From positions 1 through 33,937 of IMG/VR virus record IMGVR_UViG_3300035228_000990: a stretch of DNA of 33,937 nucleotides, one strand, 5' to 3'. Both the position numbers and the translations under genes were made by a program. This document shows positions 8,394 through 14,603 of the stretch, in pieces. The stretch is from a virus. Position 1 is the first letter of the stretch. Each line of letters starts with the position of its first letter. The notes under the pieces are model-generated. The model searched no databases and was not told where the DNA came from. It was given only the letters and a program-made list of their open reading frames with translations.

Positions 8394-8977
8394 TGGCTAA
8401 ATGTAAACAGGGATATTACTGGTGTTACACTGATGAGAAATGCAAAAAAATTCCTCTAGGATGGCATGTAGGACGTGGCGGAGTAATTGAAAAAGACGAA
8501 GAAGGTAAAGATGGAAATAACAAGAATGGCAACGGAACTGGGAATGGGGAACCTAATGGGGGTTCTGATGGTGGAAGCGTCTCCGAAGAATCAGTCTCTA
8601 AGGCTCAACAAAAATTCTTTGGAATGGTTCGCGCAGTTCAAAAAGGAGAAGCGAACATAGGAGGAGATGTAGGTAAAGCCGCTGCATCAATGAAAAAGAA
8701 AGATGTAAAAGACTTTGCATCTACTAAACATAAAGGTTTACCTGAAAGAAAAAAAGTTGATGAGGGACTCAGAAGTAGTATTCTTTCTGATCCAAAGGCT
8801 ATGAAAAACATTAAAGATAATGAGAAAGTAAATTACGCTAAGACGATGCGTATGAAACATGGGAAGAACTGGAAAGAGTTTGCTTCCCAATCAAAAGATG
8901 CGAAAGAAAGGCTGCGTCCAGGTGAAGTTAAGAAGTGGGACAAAGAAAAGAAAAAGTGGGTATCAAATAAAGATTGA
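8393..8977 (+). CDS. Putative virion protein with DUF3008-like segment
   Basis: A 194-residue protein starting at the ATG that overlaps the previous stop (TGATG); a TTG three bases earlier is less likely. The N-terminus has three Cys (4, 11, 17) in CKQGYYWCYTDEKCKK, followed by a Gly/Asn-rich linker (about 40-65). Residues 69-120 read SKAQQKFFGMV, then KKKDVKDFASTKHKGLP, which I recall as the DUF3008-type motif common in cyanophage structural proteins. The C-terminus is Lys-rich with MKHGKNWKEFA. Likely a virion component or assembly factor. Its TGA stop lies inside the TTGACA of the next promoter (8974-8979). The family name is from memory and unverified. Confidence 0.75.
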   Translation: MAKCKQGYYWCYTDEKCKKIPLGWHVGRGGVIEKDEEGKDGNNKNGNGTGNGEPNGGSDGGSVSEESVSKAQQKFFGMVRAVQKGEANIGGDVGKAAASMKKKDVKDFASTKHKGLPERKKVDEGLRSSILSDPKAMKNIKDNEKVNYAKTMRMKHGKNWKEFASQSKDAKERLRPGEVKKWDKEKKKWVSNKD

Positions 8978-9002
8978 CAAGGTATTGAATTGTTAGTAAA
9001 CT
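8974..9002 (+). promoter_or_regulatory. Sigma70-type promoter
   Basis: TTGACA at 8974-8979, 17-bp spacer, TAAACT at 8997-9002 (four of six matches to TATAAT). The upstream gene's TGA stop is inside the TTGACA. It would drive the GIY-YIG gene and the small genes after it early in infection. Confidence 0.5.
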
Positions 9003-9057
9003 AACTCTGCCAGGGTTCAAAAGAGAGACTATATAACTTAGAGTTTTATTAATTAAT

Positions 9058-9549
9058 TTGAATGGCAAATTTGAGAGAGAGAATGAGATCGAAGGGGGAA
9101 CTCCTCCTAGCTCATGCTCCTATCCTAACCCTTGGATTTACACTGGTAAGTGCTTTGAGTCTGATGACATTGGCGACAACTATGGTTTTGTATACAGGAT
9201 CACAAATGTCGAAGACGGAAGACAGTACATCGGTAGAAAATATTTTTGGCAACACAGAAAGCCTAGAGGTAAATCTAGGAGAGTTAAGAGTGAGAGCGAC
9301 TGGAAAAAATACTACGGAAGTTCTGACGAACTTACTGAAGAACGCCGTAGAATTGGAGATACTTCCTTCAAACGAGAGATACTTTCCGTTCACCCCACAA
9401 AAGGTTTTGTAAATTATGAGGAGACTCGTCAACTTTTTGTGAATAACGTCTTGACTGAACAGCTTGACAACGGAGAACCTGCCTACTACAATAGGAACGT
9501 TCTCAGTCGTTATTTCAGGAAGGATTACTTCGATGGAAAACCAATCTAA
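9058..9549 (+). CDS. GIY-YIG family endonuclease
   Basis: A 163-residue protein with the GIY-YIG fold motifs: NYGFVYRITN (FVY at 44-46 in the GIY position), QYIGRK (YIG at 57-59 followed by the catalytic Arg60), the conserved segment WKKYYGSSDEL (about 82-92), and Glu121/Glu122 in NYEETRQLF as likely metal ligand. This form is common in T4-like phages as free-standing homing or DNA-processing nuclease. The only in-frame start before the conserved part is TTG at 9058, with no good ribosome-binding site, so the start is uncertain. A second frame from ATG 9062 runs open for 116 codons across the same DNA. No intron is seen nearby. Family call good; biological role unknown. Confidence 0.8.
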   Translation: MNGKFERENEIEGGTPPSSCSYPNPWIYTGKCFESDDIGDNYGFVYRITNVEDGRQYIGRKYFWQHRKPRGKSRRVKSESDWKKYYGSSDELTEERRRIGDTSFKREILSVHPTKGFVNYEETRQLFVNNVLTEQLDNGEPAYYNRNVLSRYFRKDYFDGKPI

Positions 9550-9676
9550 GGAGATTGTTCGCGACTATATCGTGGACCGTATACATGAATTGGTTGATGA
9601 TGAGCGTCTTGAGGATGCTATTTCACTCTATGAAGAATATAAAGAAACGTTCATTAATGTTTCTAATGTTTCGTGA
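9533..9676 (+). CDS. Small acidic protein, unknown
   Basis: A 47-residue protein starting MENQSKEIVRDYIVDRIH and rich in Glu and Asp, predicted mostly helical. The ATG at 9533 overlaps the last 17 bases of the nuclease gene and is preceded by AGGAAGG at a workable distance. The same frame is open further upstream, but that part overlaps the nuclease gene and lacks a good site. It ends four bases before the lysozyme-like gene. No family recognised. Confidence 0.6.
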   Translation: MENQSKEIVRDYIVDRIHELVDDERLEDAISLYEEYKETFINVSNVS

Positions 9677-9680
9677 CTAA

Positions 9681-10253
9681 ATGAAAATTTCTACTATTGC
9701 CTCACTTCTCCTGTGCTCAGTTCTTACGCCTGTTCATATTGATGCATCTCCCATAAGACCAGTTCAACTTCAGTACGAAGAAATTGAAGAAATACAGTGG
9801 AGATGTGAAGACTGTACTCCAGAGGAACAGTATGTCTTGTCAGCACTACAAGAGAAGACAAAAATTACTGATAAGAATGCTCTTGCTGCATTGATGGGTA
9901 ACATCAAGCAAGAGAGTAAGTTCATCCCTAACATCTGTGAAGGTGGTGCTCGTGTCTCCTACACCGAGTGTAAGAGTGGTGGGTATGGTTTGATCCAATG
10001 GACTTCTATTGGACGTTACAAAGCTCTTGGTAACTTCTGTGCCAGGTTCTCTTGTGATCCATCTTCACTTGAAGGTCAAACTCGTTACATGATTAACGAA
10101 CCAATCTTCCAACGTGTCCTCCCTGAGTTTGAAGGCAGTGGACAGACGGTATCTTATTACATGAAACCTGCTTACTACTGGTTGGGTTGGGGAATCAAAG
10201 GCAATCGAGAGGTTTATGCATATGAGTACTCAAAGATGTTGAAGTTGGAATAA
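9681..10253 (+). CDS. Secreted lysozyme-like murein hydrolase (phage tail lysozyme type)
   Basis: A 190-residue protein. Residues 1-22 form a signal peptide (MKISTIASLLLCSVLTPV, then DAS). The core, about 60-185, matches the phage tail lysozyme type: NALAALMGNIKQESKF with likely catalytic Glu78, and GGYGLIQW (100-107) as the substrate-site motif, followed by Cys residues that could pair (86, 97, 120, 125). It would cut peptidoglycan in the periplasm, which suits lysis or release. Its export signal sets it apart from cytoplasmic endolysins that need a holin; no holin is seen beside it. The TAA stop falls inside a late promoter-like AATAAATA (10249-10256). Confidence 0.8.
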   Translation: MKISTIASLLLCSVLTPVHIDASPIRPVQLQYEEIEEIQWRCEDCTPEEQYVLSALQEKTKITDKNALAALMGNIKQESKFIPNICEGGARVSYTECKSGGYGLIQWTSIGRYKALGNFCARFSCDPSSLEGQTRYMINEPIFQRVLPEFEGSGQTVSYYMKPAYYWLGWGIKGNREVYAYEYSKMLKLE

Positions 10254-10256
10254 ATA
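10249..10256 (+). promoter_or_regulatory. Late promoter-like box overlapping a stop codon
   Basis: AATAAATA spans the TAA stop of the lysozyme-like gene, as at 2747-2754 on the other strand (both read GAATAAATAG). It would produce a transcript for the 10348 gene with a 70-90 base leader. Confidence 0.45.
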
Positions 10257-10347
10257 GATCAGAGTGCTAAGAATCCTCGTAGAACCCCAAATCAATAACC
10301 CCCTATCTACTATAAACTGTTACAGCACTCTAGAATTTTGAATTCTC
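10254..10347 (+). other. Structured intergenic leader with inverted repeats
   Basis: This 94-base gap holds a perfect 8-base inverted repeat, AGAGTGCT (10261-10268) and AGCACTCT (10324-10331), enclosing a C-rich, purine-poor stretch, and a second hairpin AGAATT-TTG-AATTCT (about 10331-10345) just before the ATG at 10348. It could be a structured 5' leader from the late box at 10249. No known RNA family is recognised. Confidence 0.4.
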
Positions 10348-10710
10348 ATGTTTGAAAGACTATTAGGCAAATCAAATCGTAAAGTAAAGTCTGATGGGAA
10401 AACTAACATCGATGTTAGTCTTAAATACACTGGAATTCCAGCACCTATATTTCTACCTGATGATCCATGGTTTGGTCCTTCTCCAATTAAAAGTGAAAAA
10501 CAAATGACTCATGAAGAAATGCTTGAGGAAGCATCAAGAAGAGAAGAATCAAATCGCAAAGAAGAGAATAAAGAGCCAGACAACATCCATGAAGTGATGT
10601 ATAACTTTTCTACGCACAAGGGTAAACTTACTATTCAGATCAATCCTCCTGGGGGATCTGAAACTTTCCAAGAAGGTTCTGGTGATTGGATGTCTGGCAT
10701 AAGAGGTTGA
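10348..10710 (+). CDS. Hypothetical protein, acidic/Glu-rich middle
   Basis: A 120-residue protein with a basic N-terminus (MFERLLGKSNRKVK), a Pro-rich centre (PAPIFLPDDPWFGPSP), a Glu/Arg-rich helical stretch (about 52-77), and a C-terminal beta-type part (GKLTIQINPPGG). No family is recognised. It stands alone behind a structured leader with a hairpin over the start region, and its TGA stop is inside the TTGACA of the tRNA promoter (10707-10712). Confidence 0.65.
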   Translation: MFERLLGKSNRKVKSDGKTNIDVSLKYTGIPAPIFLPDDPWFGPSPIKSEKQMTHEEMLEEASRREESNRKEENKEPDNIHEVMYNFSTHKGKLTIQINPPGGSETFQEGSGDWMSGIRG

Positions 10711-10735
10711 CATCAATCAGTTTATCCGTTATATT
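10707..10735 (+). promoter_or_regulatory. Strong sigma70-type promoter of the tRNA region
   Basis: TTGACA (10707-10712), 17-bp spacer, TATATT (10730-10735; five of six). The expected start, near 10742, is at the first base of a perfect hairpin. The upstream gene's TGA stop is inside the -35 hexamer. Confidence 0.7.
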
Positions 10736-10741
10736 ATAGAA

Positions 10742-10807
10742 GTGGTTAGTACCACTGCGGTAACCTCCTTGGTAGTTCAAGGTTAGCGGCGATAGGAACT
10801 ACCTTTT
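10742..10807 (+). ncRNA. Structured leader RNA before the tRNA genes, possible pseudoknot/attenuator
   Basis: Hairpin 1 is AGTGGT-TAGT-ACCACT (10741-10756). Then TAACCT (10761-10766) can pair with AGGTTA (10780-10785), while GGTAGTTC (10771-10778) can pair perfectly with GAACTACC (10796-10803). The two pairings interleave, so they form an H-type pseudoknot or are alternatives. The second ends in TTTT directly before the first tRNA, like a weak terminator. Function and family are unknown. Confidence 0.45.
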
Positions 10808-10881
10808 GACTCAGTAGCTCAGATGGATAGAGCAACTGCCTTCTAAGCAGTCGGTCGTTGGTTCGAGTCCAACCTGAGTCG
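10808..10881 (+). tRNA. tRNA-Arg (anticodon UCU)
   Basis: 74 bases. Acceptor stem GACTCAG/CTGAGTC, D-stem GCTC/GAGC, anticodon stem ACTGC/GCAGT with loop CTTCTAA (anticodon TCT), T-arm GTTGG-TTCGAGT-CCAAC. The CCA end is not encoded. Reads AGA/AGG, codons favoured in an AT-leaning phage. Confidence 0.95.
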
Positions 10882-10884
10882 TTC

Positions 10885-10966
10885 GTCGATGTGGCGGAAT
10901 TGGTATACGCGCTAGGTTTAGGTTCTAGTGAGGCAACTCATGAAGGTTCAAGTCCTTTCATCGACA
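10885..10966 (+). tRNA. tRNA-Leu (anticodon UAG)
   Basis: 82 bases with a long variable arm. Acceptor stem GTCGATG/CATCGAC, anticodon stem CTAGG/TCTAG with loop TTTAGGT (anticodon TAG), T-loop TTCAAGT. No CCA encoded. Only three bases separate it from tRNA-Arg, and the next protein gene starts one base after its end. Confidence 0.93.
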
Positions 10967-10967
10967 T

Positions 10968-11546
10968 ATGAAGTATAGAAACTATTCAACTACAAGTTCA
11001 AAGTACAGGTTGTTTGAACCTGTAATTTTAGAGTGTCCAAATTGGGAAGAAATTAATCCAGGACTTATGGAATGGATTAAAGAGTATTCTGTCGAAATTA
11101 TTGTTAATGGTCAAGCACGTAGAACCGAATTTATATCTACAACTACTCCAGTTGGTTGTAAAGAATTATCAATTTTAATTGATTGGATAGATTCGGAAAG
11201 TGTAAACTGTGCTGATCTCATTGCTCAAGGAACTGGTACTGCTTATCACGATAGCCCTCCACAATTTAAAAACTTTAAAGTTGCAGACTATTGGGGAATG
11301 TGGTATAATGAAGGTTCATATGCAACTTATCATAACCATTACCCTTATGCAATGTCCTTTGCATACTATATTAATTGCCCAGAAGGAAGTTCCCCTTTAG
11401 TATTAGAAGGCAACGAAATTCAGGTTACTGAAGGTAGGTTAGTTGTATTTGCAGGTCATATGTCTCATCAGGTGGATCCCTGCCCAGTAGATAATAGATT
11501 TATGATCGCTGGTAACATTGCATTTACGGGACCAATGCGGGTGTAG
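10968..11546 (+). CDS. 2OG-Fe(II) oxygenase-like protein wedged between two tRNAs
   Basis: A 192-residue protein whose C-terminal half resembles the short phage 2-oxoglutarate/Fe(II) oxygenases (PF13759-like): YHNHYPYAMSFAYYIN with His122 and His124, then EGRLVVFAGHMSHQV with His167, and Arg177 as likely 2-oxoglutarate anchor. The substrate is unknown. The ATG lies one base after tRNA-Leu, and the last ten bases overlap tRNA-Gly: the stop codon TAG is bases 8-10 of that tRNA. RNase P cleavage at the tRNA would therefore remove the stop codon from the mRNA, so each transcript can yield either the tRNA or an intact message. The N-terminal half is less typical of the family. Confidence 0.75.
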   Translation: MKYRNYSTTSSKYRLFEPVILECPNWEEINPGLMEWIKEYSVEIIVNGQARRTEFISTTTPVGCKELSILIDWIDSESVNCADLIAQGTGTAYHDSPPQFKNFKVADYWGMWYNEGSYATYHNHYPYAMSFAYYINCPEGSSPLVLEGNEIQVTEGRLVVFAGHMSHQVDPCPVDNRFMIAGNIAFTGPMRV

Positions 11547-11608
11547 TTCAGCGGTAGAACGCTATCTTTCCAAGTTAGATGCCATCGGTTCGATCCCGAT
11601 CACCCGCT
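11537..11608 (+). tRNA. tRNA-Gly (anticodon UCC)
   Basis: 72 bases. Acceptor GCGGGTG/CACCCGC, D-stem GTTC/GAAC, anticodon loop TTTCCAA (anticodon TCC), T-arm ATCGG-TTCGATC-CCGAT. The anticodon stem CTATC/GTTAG has one T-T mismatch. The first ten bases overlap the 3' end of the upstream oxygenase gene. No CCA encoded. Confidence 0.92.
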
Positions 11609-11631
11609 TAAACCGTACATGTTAAATATCA

Positions 11632-11937
11632 ATGTGTGCAAAAAAACATATGAATAAACTAAGGGTTCAACAATCATATGTTTGGTATGAAACTGGAGAT
11701 CATACCATGATTGTAAAAATGTATTTTATGAATTATATTCCATTTACATTTGATGAAATACCATCAGTTGCCAGGGAAGATCCAGAAGTAATCATGGAAG
11801 CAAATAAAAATAAAGTAATTACAGATGAACAACTCTATAAATCCTCTTCATATCTCACAGAAGAACTTGCAATGCCTTTGATTTATGAGATGGATTTAGA
11901 AAATCCACAAGACCTTCCAGATTCCAATGGGTATTGA
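11632..11937 (+). CDS. Hypothetical protein
   Basis: A 101-residue protein with a basic N-terminus (MCAKKHMNKLRVQQ), a hydrophobic aromatic middle (MYFMNYIPFTF), and an acidic C-terminal half. No domain is recognised. It lies 23 bases after tRNA-Gly, and its last codons overlap the start of the next oxygenase gene by eleven bases, so the two are probably translated together. A small accessory protein of that oxygenase is possible but unsupported. Confidence 0.6.
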   Translation: MCAKKHMNKLRVQQSYVWYETGDHTMIVKMYFMNYIPFTFDEIPSVAREDPEVIMEANKNKVITDEQLYKSSSYLTEELAMPLIYEMDLENPQDLPDSNGY

Positions 11938-12586
11938 CGCTTGGTTTGCTACACCAATATATAATAGCAAAATTGTTCCTACTAAGGAACAGAAAAATAA
12001 AATTGAAAGGTATTTCTATAAATACACTCAAGAGAATGGAGATAAAATCTTCATCGATAACTCATTAAATATCACTGGAGACGTAACAGGTCAACATCAA
12101 ATCTCAGAACTTGAAGAATTCGAGTGGATAAATGAACATTTGCATGGACATATTGATAATTATCTGAGAGCTATTGGTGTAAATACATCCAATTATAAAT
12201 TTTACATTCAAAAATCTTGGCCTGTTATATGTGATGAAGGTGGTGGAGTTGCTCCACATGCCCATATGAACTCTCATCTCAGTGCAGTTTTTTATATTAG
12301 ATGCGGGCCCGATAACGGTGGAGACATTATCTTCGGTTCTTCGCCTGATCATCCACTCAATGTATTACCAGTACAAATACCAAATACCAACGTTAAATAT
12401 ACGCCTACCGAAAATCAACTTTTGATTTTCCCTTCTTCATTACGTCATGAAGTCACAGAATTTTATGGAAAAGACTTCCGTTTTTCTATTTCTTATGATA
12501 TAATGATTACAACTCACATTAATATTAATTCGGATTCAGAATCCGATGTTTCTAATCCTAATCTGTGGGTTTCATTGGGAGATTAA
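11927..12586 (+). CDS. 2OG-Fe(II) oxygenase (PF13759-like), ends inside tRNA-Val
   Basis: A 219-residue protein of the short phage oxygenase type: APHAHMNSHLSAVFYI (His111, His113), GGDIIF, then LLIFPSSLRHEV with His174 and FRFSISYD with Arg185. The N-terminus (WFATPIYNSKI) is typical of the family. Predicted to hydroxylate an unknown substrate using Fe(II) and 2-oxoglutarate. Its stop TAA (12584-12586) is bases 8-10 of tRNA-Val, a ten-base overlap identical in geometry to that at 11537-11546. It overlaps the gene before it by eleven bases. Confidence 0.85.
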   Translation: MGIDAWFATPIYNSKIVPTKEQKNKIERYFYKYTQENGDKIFIDNSLNITGDVTGQHQISELEEFEWINEHLHGHIDNYLRAIGVNTSNYKFYIQKSWPVICDEGGGVAPHAHMNSHLSAVFYIRCGPDNGGDIIFGSSPDHPLNVLPVQIPNTNVKYTPTENQLLIFPSSLRHEVTEFYGKDFRFSISYDIMITTHININSDSESDVSNPNLWVSLGD

Positions 12587-12648
12587 CTCAGCGGTAGAGT
12601 GTCTCGTTTACACCGAGGTTGTCACTGGTTCGATCCCAGTATCTCCCA
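12577..12648 (+). tRNA. tRNA-Val (anticodon UAC)
   Basis: 72 bases. Acceptor GGGAGAT/ATCTCCC, D-stem ACTC/GAGT, anticodon stem TCTCG/CGAGG-type with loop containing TAC, T-arm ACTGG-TTCGATC-CCAGT. No CCA encoded. The first ten bases are also the end of the upstream oxygenase gene. Confidence 0.93.
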
Positions 12649-12657
12649 TAGAAACAA

Positions 12658-12906
12658 ATGTTACACCTCAAATGCACCTGCTGCAATAAGGAAATTATTT
12701 CCTCCTCAAAACTACAGACATGTGGTTGCGAAAATAATATGATGGCACGAGATAGTACGGTTACAGCAGTAGATTTAAATTGCGTAATTATTATTAAATG
12801 TAAAAATTATGCTGAAAGTCAGGGTTTTCTAACAAATTCTGACCTAAAATACCAGGAGGAACGACGCAAACGTAAAGTTCGCAAATTAACTTTCGAGGAA
12901 CGCTAA
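12658..12906 (+). CDS. Small Cys-rich protein, putative zinc ribbon
   Basis: An 82-residue protein with five Cys in the first 24 residues (KCTCCNKEI with Cys6, 8, 9; TCGCENN with Cys22 and 24), suggesting a metal site, then a hydrophobic strand (DLNCVIIIKC) and a very basic tail (RRKRKVRKLTF). It resembles small conserved cyanophage proteins, with no known function. A nucleic-acid contact is plausible. The stop and the next start overlap as TAATG. Confidence 0.7.
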   Translation: MLHLKCTCCNKEIISSSKLQTCGCENNMMARDSTVTAVDLNCVIIIKCKNYAESQGFLTNSDLKYQEERRKRKVRKLTFEER

Positions 12907-13106
12907 TGATTAATCTTGACGAACGATACCACTCATACCTTTCTGGTGATAAAAAATTCCGTATTGATGATGCTGAGGAGTGTGTGAAAGGATATGGATT
13001 TGAGTGTGACGGATCATCAATTATTGGATATTATGTGTTGACGGAAAACTATAAACTGTCGTATAATCTAAAAGAGCAGTTCCAATTTATGGAACCACTT
13101 GGCTGA
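12906..13106 (+). CDS. Small hypothetical protein
   Basis: A 66-residue protein, mixed charge with many Tyr, starting by a one-base overlap with the previous stop (TAATG), so translation is coupled. No domain recognised. The sequence (FRIDDAEECVKGYGFECDG) suggests a small soluble alpha/beta fold. It ends about 32 bases before the peroxiredoxin gene. Confidence 0.6.
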   Translation: MINLDERYHSYLSGDKKFRIDDAEECVKGYGFECDGSSIIGYYVLTENYKLSYNLKEQFQFMEPLG

Positions 13107-13138
13107 ATATATACCTTACGTCTAAAAAATTTAAAATC

Positions 13139-13741
13139 ATGTTTCAAGTCCCAAATGCTGAATTGTTTTACTTAACGCAAAAAAATACGTTAAAGAAAAA
13201 AACAATACACGATGAATTACAGGGCAAAAAGGTAGTAGTATACTTTGTTTGTGGAGCCTACACTCCTACATGTAGTACCAAACATGTACCAGAGTTTGAG
13301 GAAGCCTATGATGAAATCAAATCTCTTGGAATTGACGAAGTTTATTGTTGTTCTATGAACGATCCATGGGTGATGAAATCCTGGTGGAAGTCTATGGGCA
13401 TCAAGAAACAACAATACTTGTGTGATGGTAATGGAGCATGGTTATTGAGATTTGAGCAACTGTCTTCTGAAGGACAAAAAGTAGTACAGTTCTTCAATAC
13501 TGGTATGGGTAGACGTGCATGGAGACATGCTTTGGTTATTCATGATAATATGGTTGTCCACGAATGTATGGAAGGTCCAGAATCTGGAGAAAAGCATAAC
13601 TCTCCAGATGATCCATATGAATTTACTTCTGCTGCATCAATTCTTGAGTATCTGAAGAAGAGAGAAACTACAAAAGAGAGAGTAGAGGAATTTAATAAAA
13701 AATCAGCTTCTCTTTCCGACCCCACAGACGTAAACATTTAA
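13139..13741 (+). CDS. Peroxiredoxin (Prx5/AhpC-like)
   Basis: A 200-residue thioredoxin-fold peroxidase. Strand KKVVVYFVCGAY leads into GAYTPTCSTKHVPEFEE, where Thr42 and Cys45 form the peroxidatic motif (T-x2-C), as in Prx5-type enzymes. Further Cys at 38, 70, 71 and 95 could resolve, but which one does is unclear. It would reduce hydrogen or lipid peroxides, using an unidentified thiol donor; a glutaredoxin begins at the right edge of the window. The C-terminal 40 residues are charged and extra. It fits protection against the oxidative load of prolonged photosynthesis in the infected cell. Confidence 0.85.
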   Translation: MFQVPNAELFYLTQKNTLKKKTIHDELQGKKVVVYFVCGAYTPTCSTKHVPEFEEAYDEIKSLGIDEVYCCSMNDPWVMKSWWKSMGIKKQQYLCDGNGAWLLRFEQLSSEGQKVVQFFNTGMGRRAWRHALVIHDNMVVHECMEGPESGEKHNSPDDPYEFTSAASILEYLKKRETTKERVEEFNKKSASLSDPTDVNI

Positions 13742-13755
13742 TTTTATACCCTTCG

Positions 13756-13974
13756 ATGGAAAAAATTACATTGAAACAATTGGAGTCTGATTTTGATTCT
13801 ATCTTTGATAGAGTTGAGAAAGGAGAATCATTCCATATTCTCACTCCAGACGGAAAAGATGTTATGATGGTGCCTTCTGAAGAGGTAATTAAAGCTTCTA
13901 TCGAAGCAGGAATCGCATCTCCTATGGACGATGACTATTTCAAACTATACCAAGAAACGGCAGAAGCTCCTTGA
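13756..13974 (+). CDS. Phd/YefM-type antitoxin-like protein
   Basis: A 72-residue protein whose first 45 residues read like the DNA-binding N-terminal domain of Phd/YefM antitoxins: ITLKQLESDFDSIFDRVEKG followed by ESFHILTPDGKDVMMVPSEE. The acidic C-terminus (MDDDYFKLYQETAEAP) could be the toxin-binding tail. No partner toxin (Fic/Doc or RelE type) lies next to it, so it may act alone: neutralising a host toxin, or as a repressor. It lies 14 bases after the peroxiredoxin gene. Its TGA stop is inside the TTGACA of the next promoter. Confidence 0.7.
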   Translation: MEKITLKQLESDFDSIFDRVEKGESFHILTPDGKDVMMVPSEEVIKASIEAGIASPMDDDYFKLYQETAEAP

Positions 13975-13999
13975 CAACCCCAGTCCAATACGATAAAAT
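13971..13999 (+). promoter_or_regulatory. Sigma70-type promoter
   Basis: TTGACA (13971-13976), 17-bp spacer, TAAAAT (13994-13999; five of six). The antitoxin gene's TGA stop lies inside the -35 hexamer. It drives the two small genes from 14023. Confidence 0.65.
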
Positions 14000-14022
14000 T
14001 AACTCGTACACTTAACCGACTC

Positions 14023-14235
14023 ATGTCTGTTCTAGCTAAGTTCAAAAAAGACATTAGTATGCTCACCGCAGCTGCAAATGGCGATTGTTATCTAGATGTT
14101 AAAAATCCAAAACTCTATAAGAAAGTTCGTAGATTTTACGAAAAGGAAGGTGTAGATTTCTCTGGAGATCTTGAAGACGACTATCAAACTCTAGTCGAAT
14201 GTCTTTTTAATGACCTTAACTGTGCTGTTTCATGA
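14023..14235 (+). CDS. Small hypothetical protein
   Basis: A 70-residue protein with a basic first half (LAKFKKDISMLT, YKKVRRFYEKEG) and an acidic second half (GDLEDDYQTLVECLFNDL). Two or three helices are likely. No family recognised. It is the first gene behind the promoter at 13971-13999, and its stop overlaps the next start as ATGA, so the two form a coupled early pair. Confidence 0.65.
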   Translation: MSVLAKFKKDISMLTAAANGDCYLDVKNPKLYKKVRRFYEKEGVDFSGDLEDDYQTLVECLFNDLNCAVS

Positions 14236-14507
14236 ACGATCTAGATCCTAAGTCTGTTGCTTCAACAAAAACCATTGTTATTCACGAACGATTTCCTTAT
14301 CGTTTTGTGCAGAGAGGCCACATTCAACTGAATGGTAACCCAGATTTTCGGTTGCAGAAAGCGAATGAATATACTAAAAAGTATTCTGACATTTACTTGT
14401 TTGATAATGGAGATCAGATGCTCCTCGCTATTGAAGACCATGAGTACCCTAAATGGTTAGATCCAGATGGTGTACCTTGTTATGTAAAAGACACTGTATC
14501 CTCATGA
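14232..14507 (+). CDS. Small hypothetical protein
   Basis: A 91-residue protein, start overlapping the previous stop by four bases (ATGA). Contains IVIHERFPYRFVQRGHIQL and a C-terminal YPKWLDPDGVPCYV. Mixed alpha/beta composition, no membrane segment, no known motif. Early expression is likely from the promoter at 13971. Function unknown. Confidence 0.65.
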   Translation: MNDLDPKSVASTKTIVIHERFPYRFVQRGHIQLNGNPDFRLQKANEYTKKYSDIYLFDNGDQMLLAIEDHEYPKWLDPDGVPCYVKDTVSS

Positions 14508-14603
14508 TCCTAAAGTCACGGATGGACTATAACAGCACTGGTGGAGCTAGTCCTGGGACGACTATAAAATCACCCTGGTCGGGATCAATGACCCCTTTGT
14601 TTA
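14508..14603 (+). other. Intergenic region with imperfect direct repeat
   Basis: This 96-base gap contains two GACTATAA units (about 14525 and 14559) followed by similar bases, and a small hairpin GGTC/GACC (14577-14593). TATAAAAT at 14563-14570 could be a -10 element, but no good -35 is seen. No tRNA or known RNA fits. Confidence 0.3.

Noticed and set aside
9062-9412. Second 116-codon plus-strand frame with a transmembrane-like stretch
   Set aside because: It overlaps the GIY-YIG gene, which has a full set of family motifs; the hydrophobic stretch can come from reading polar codons in another frame.
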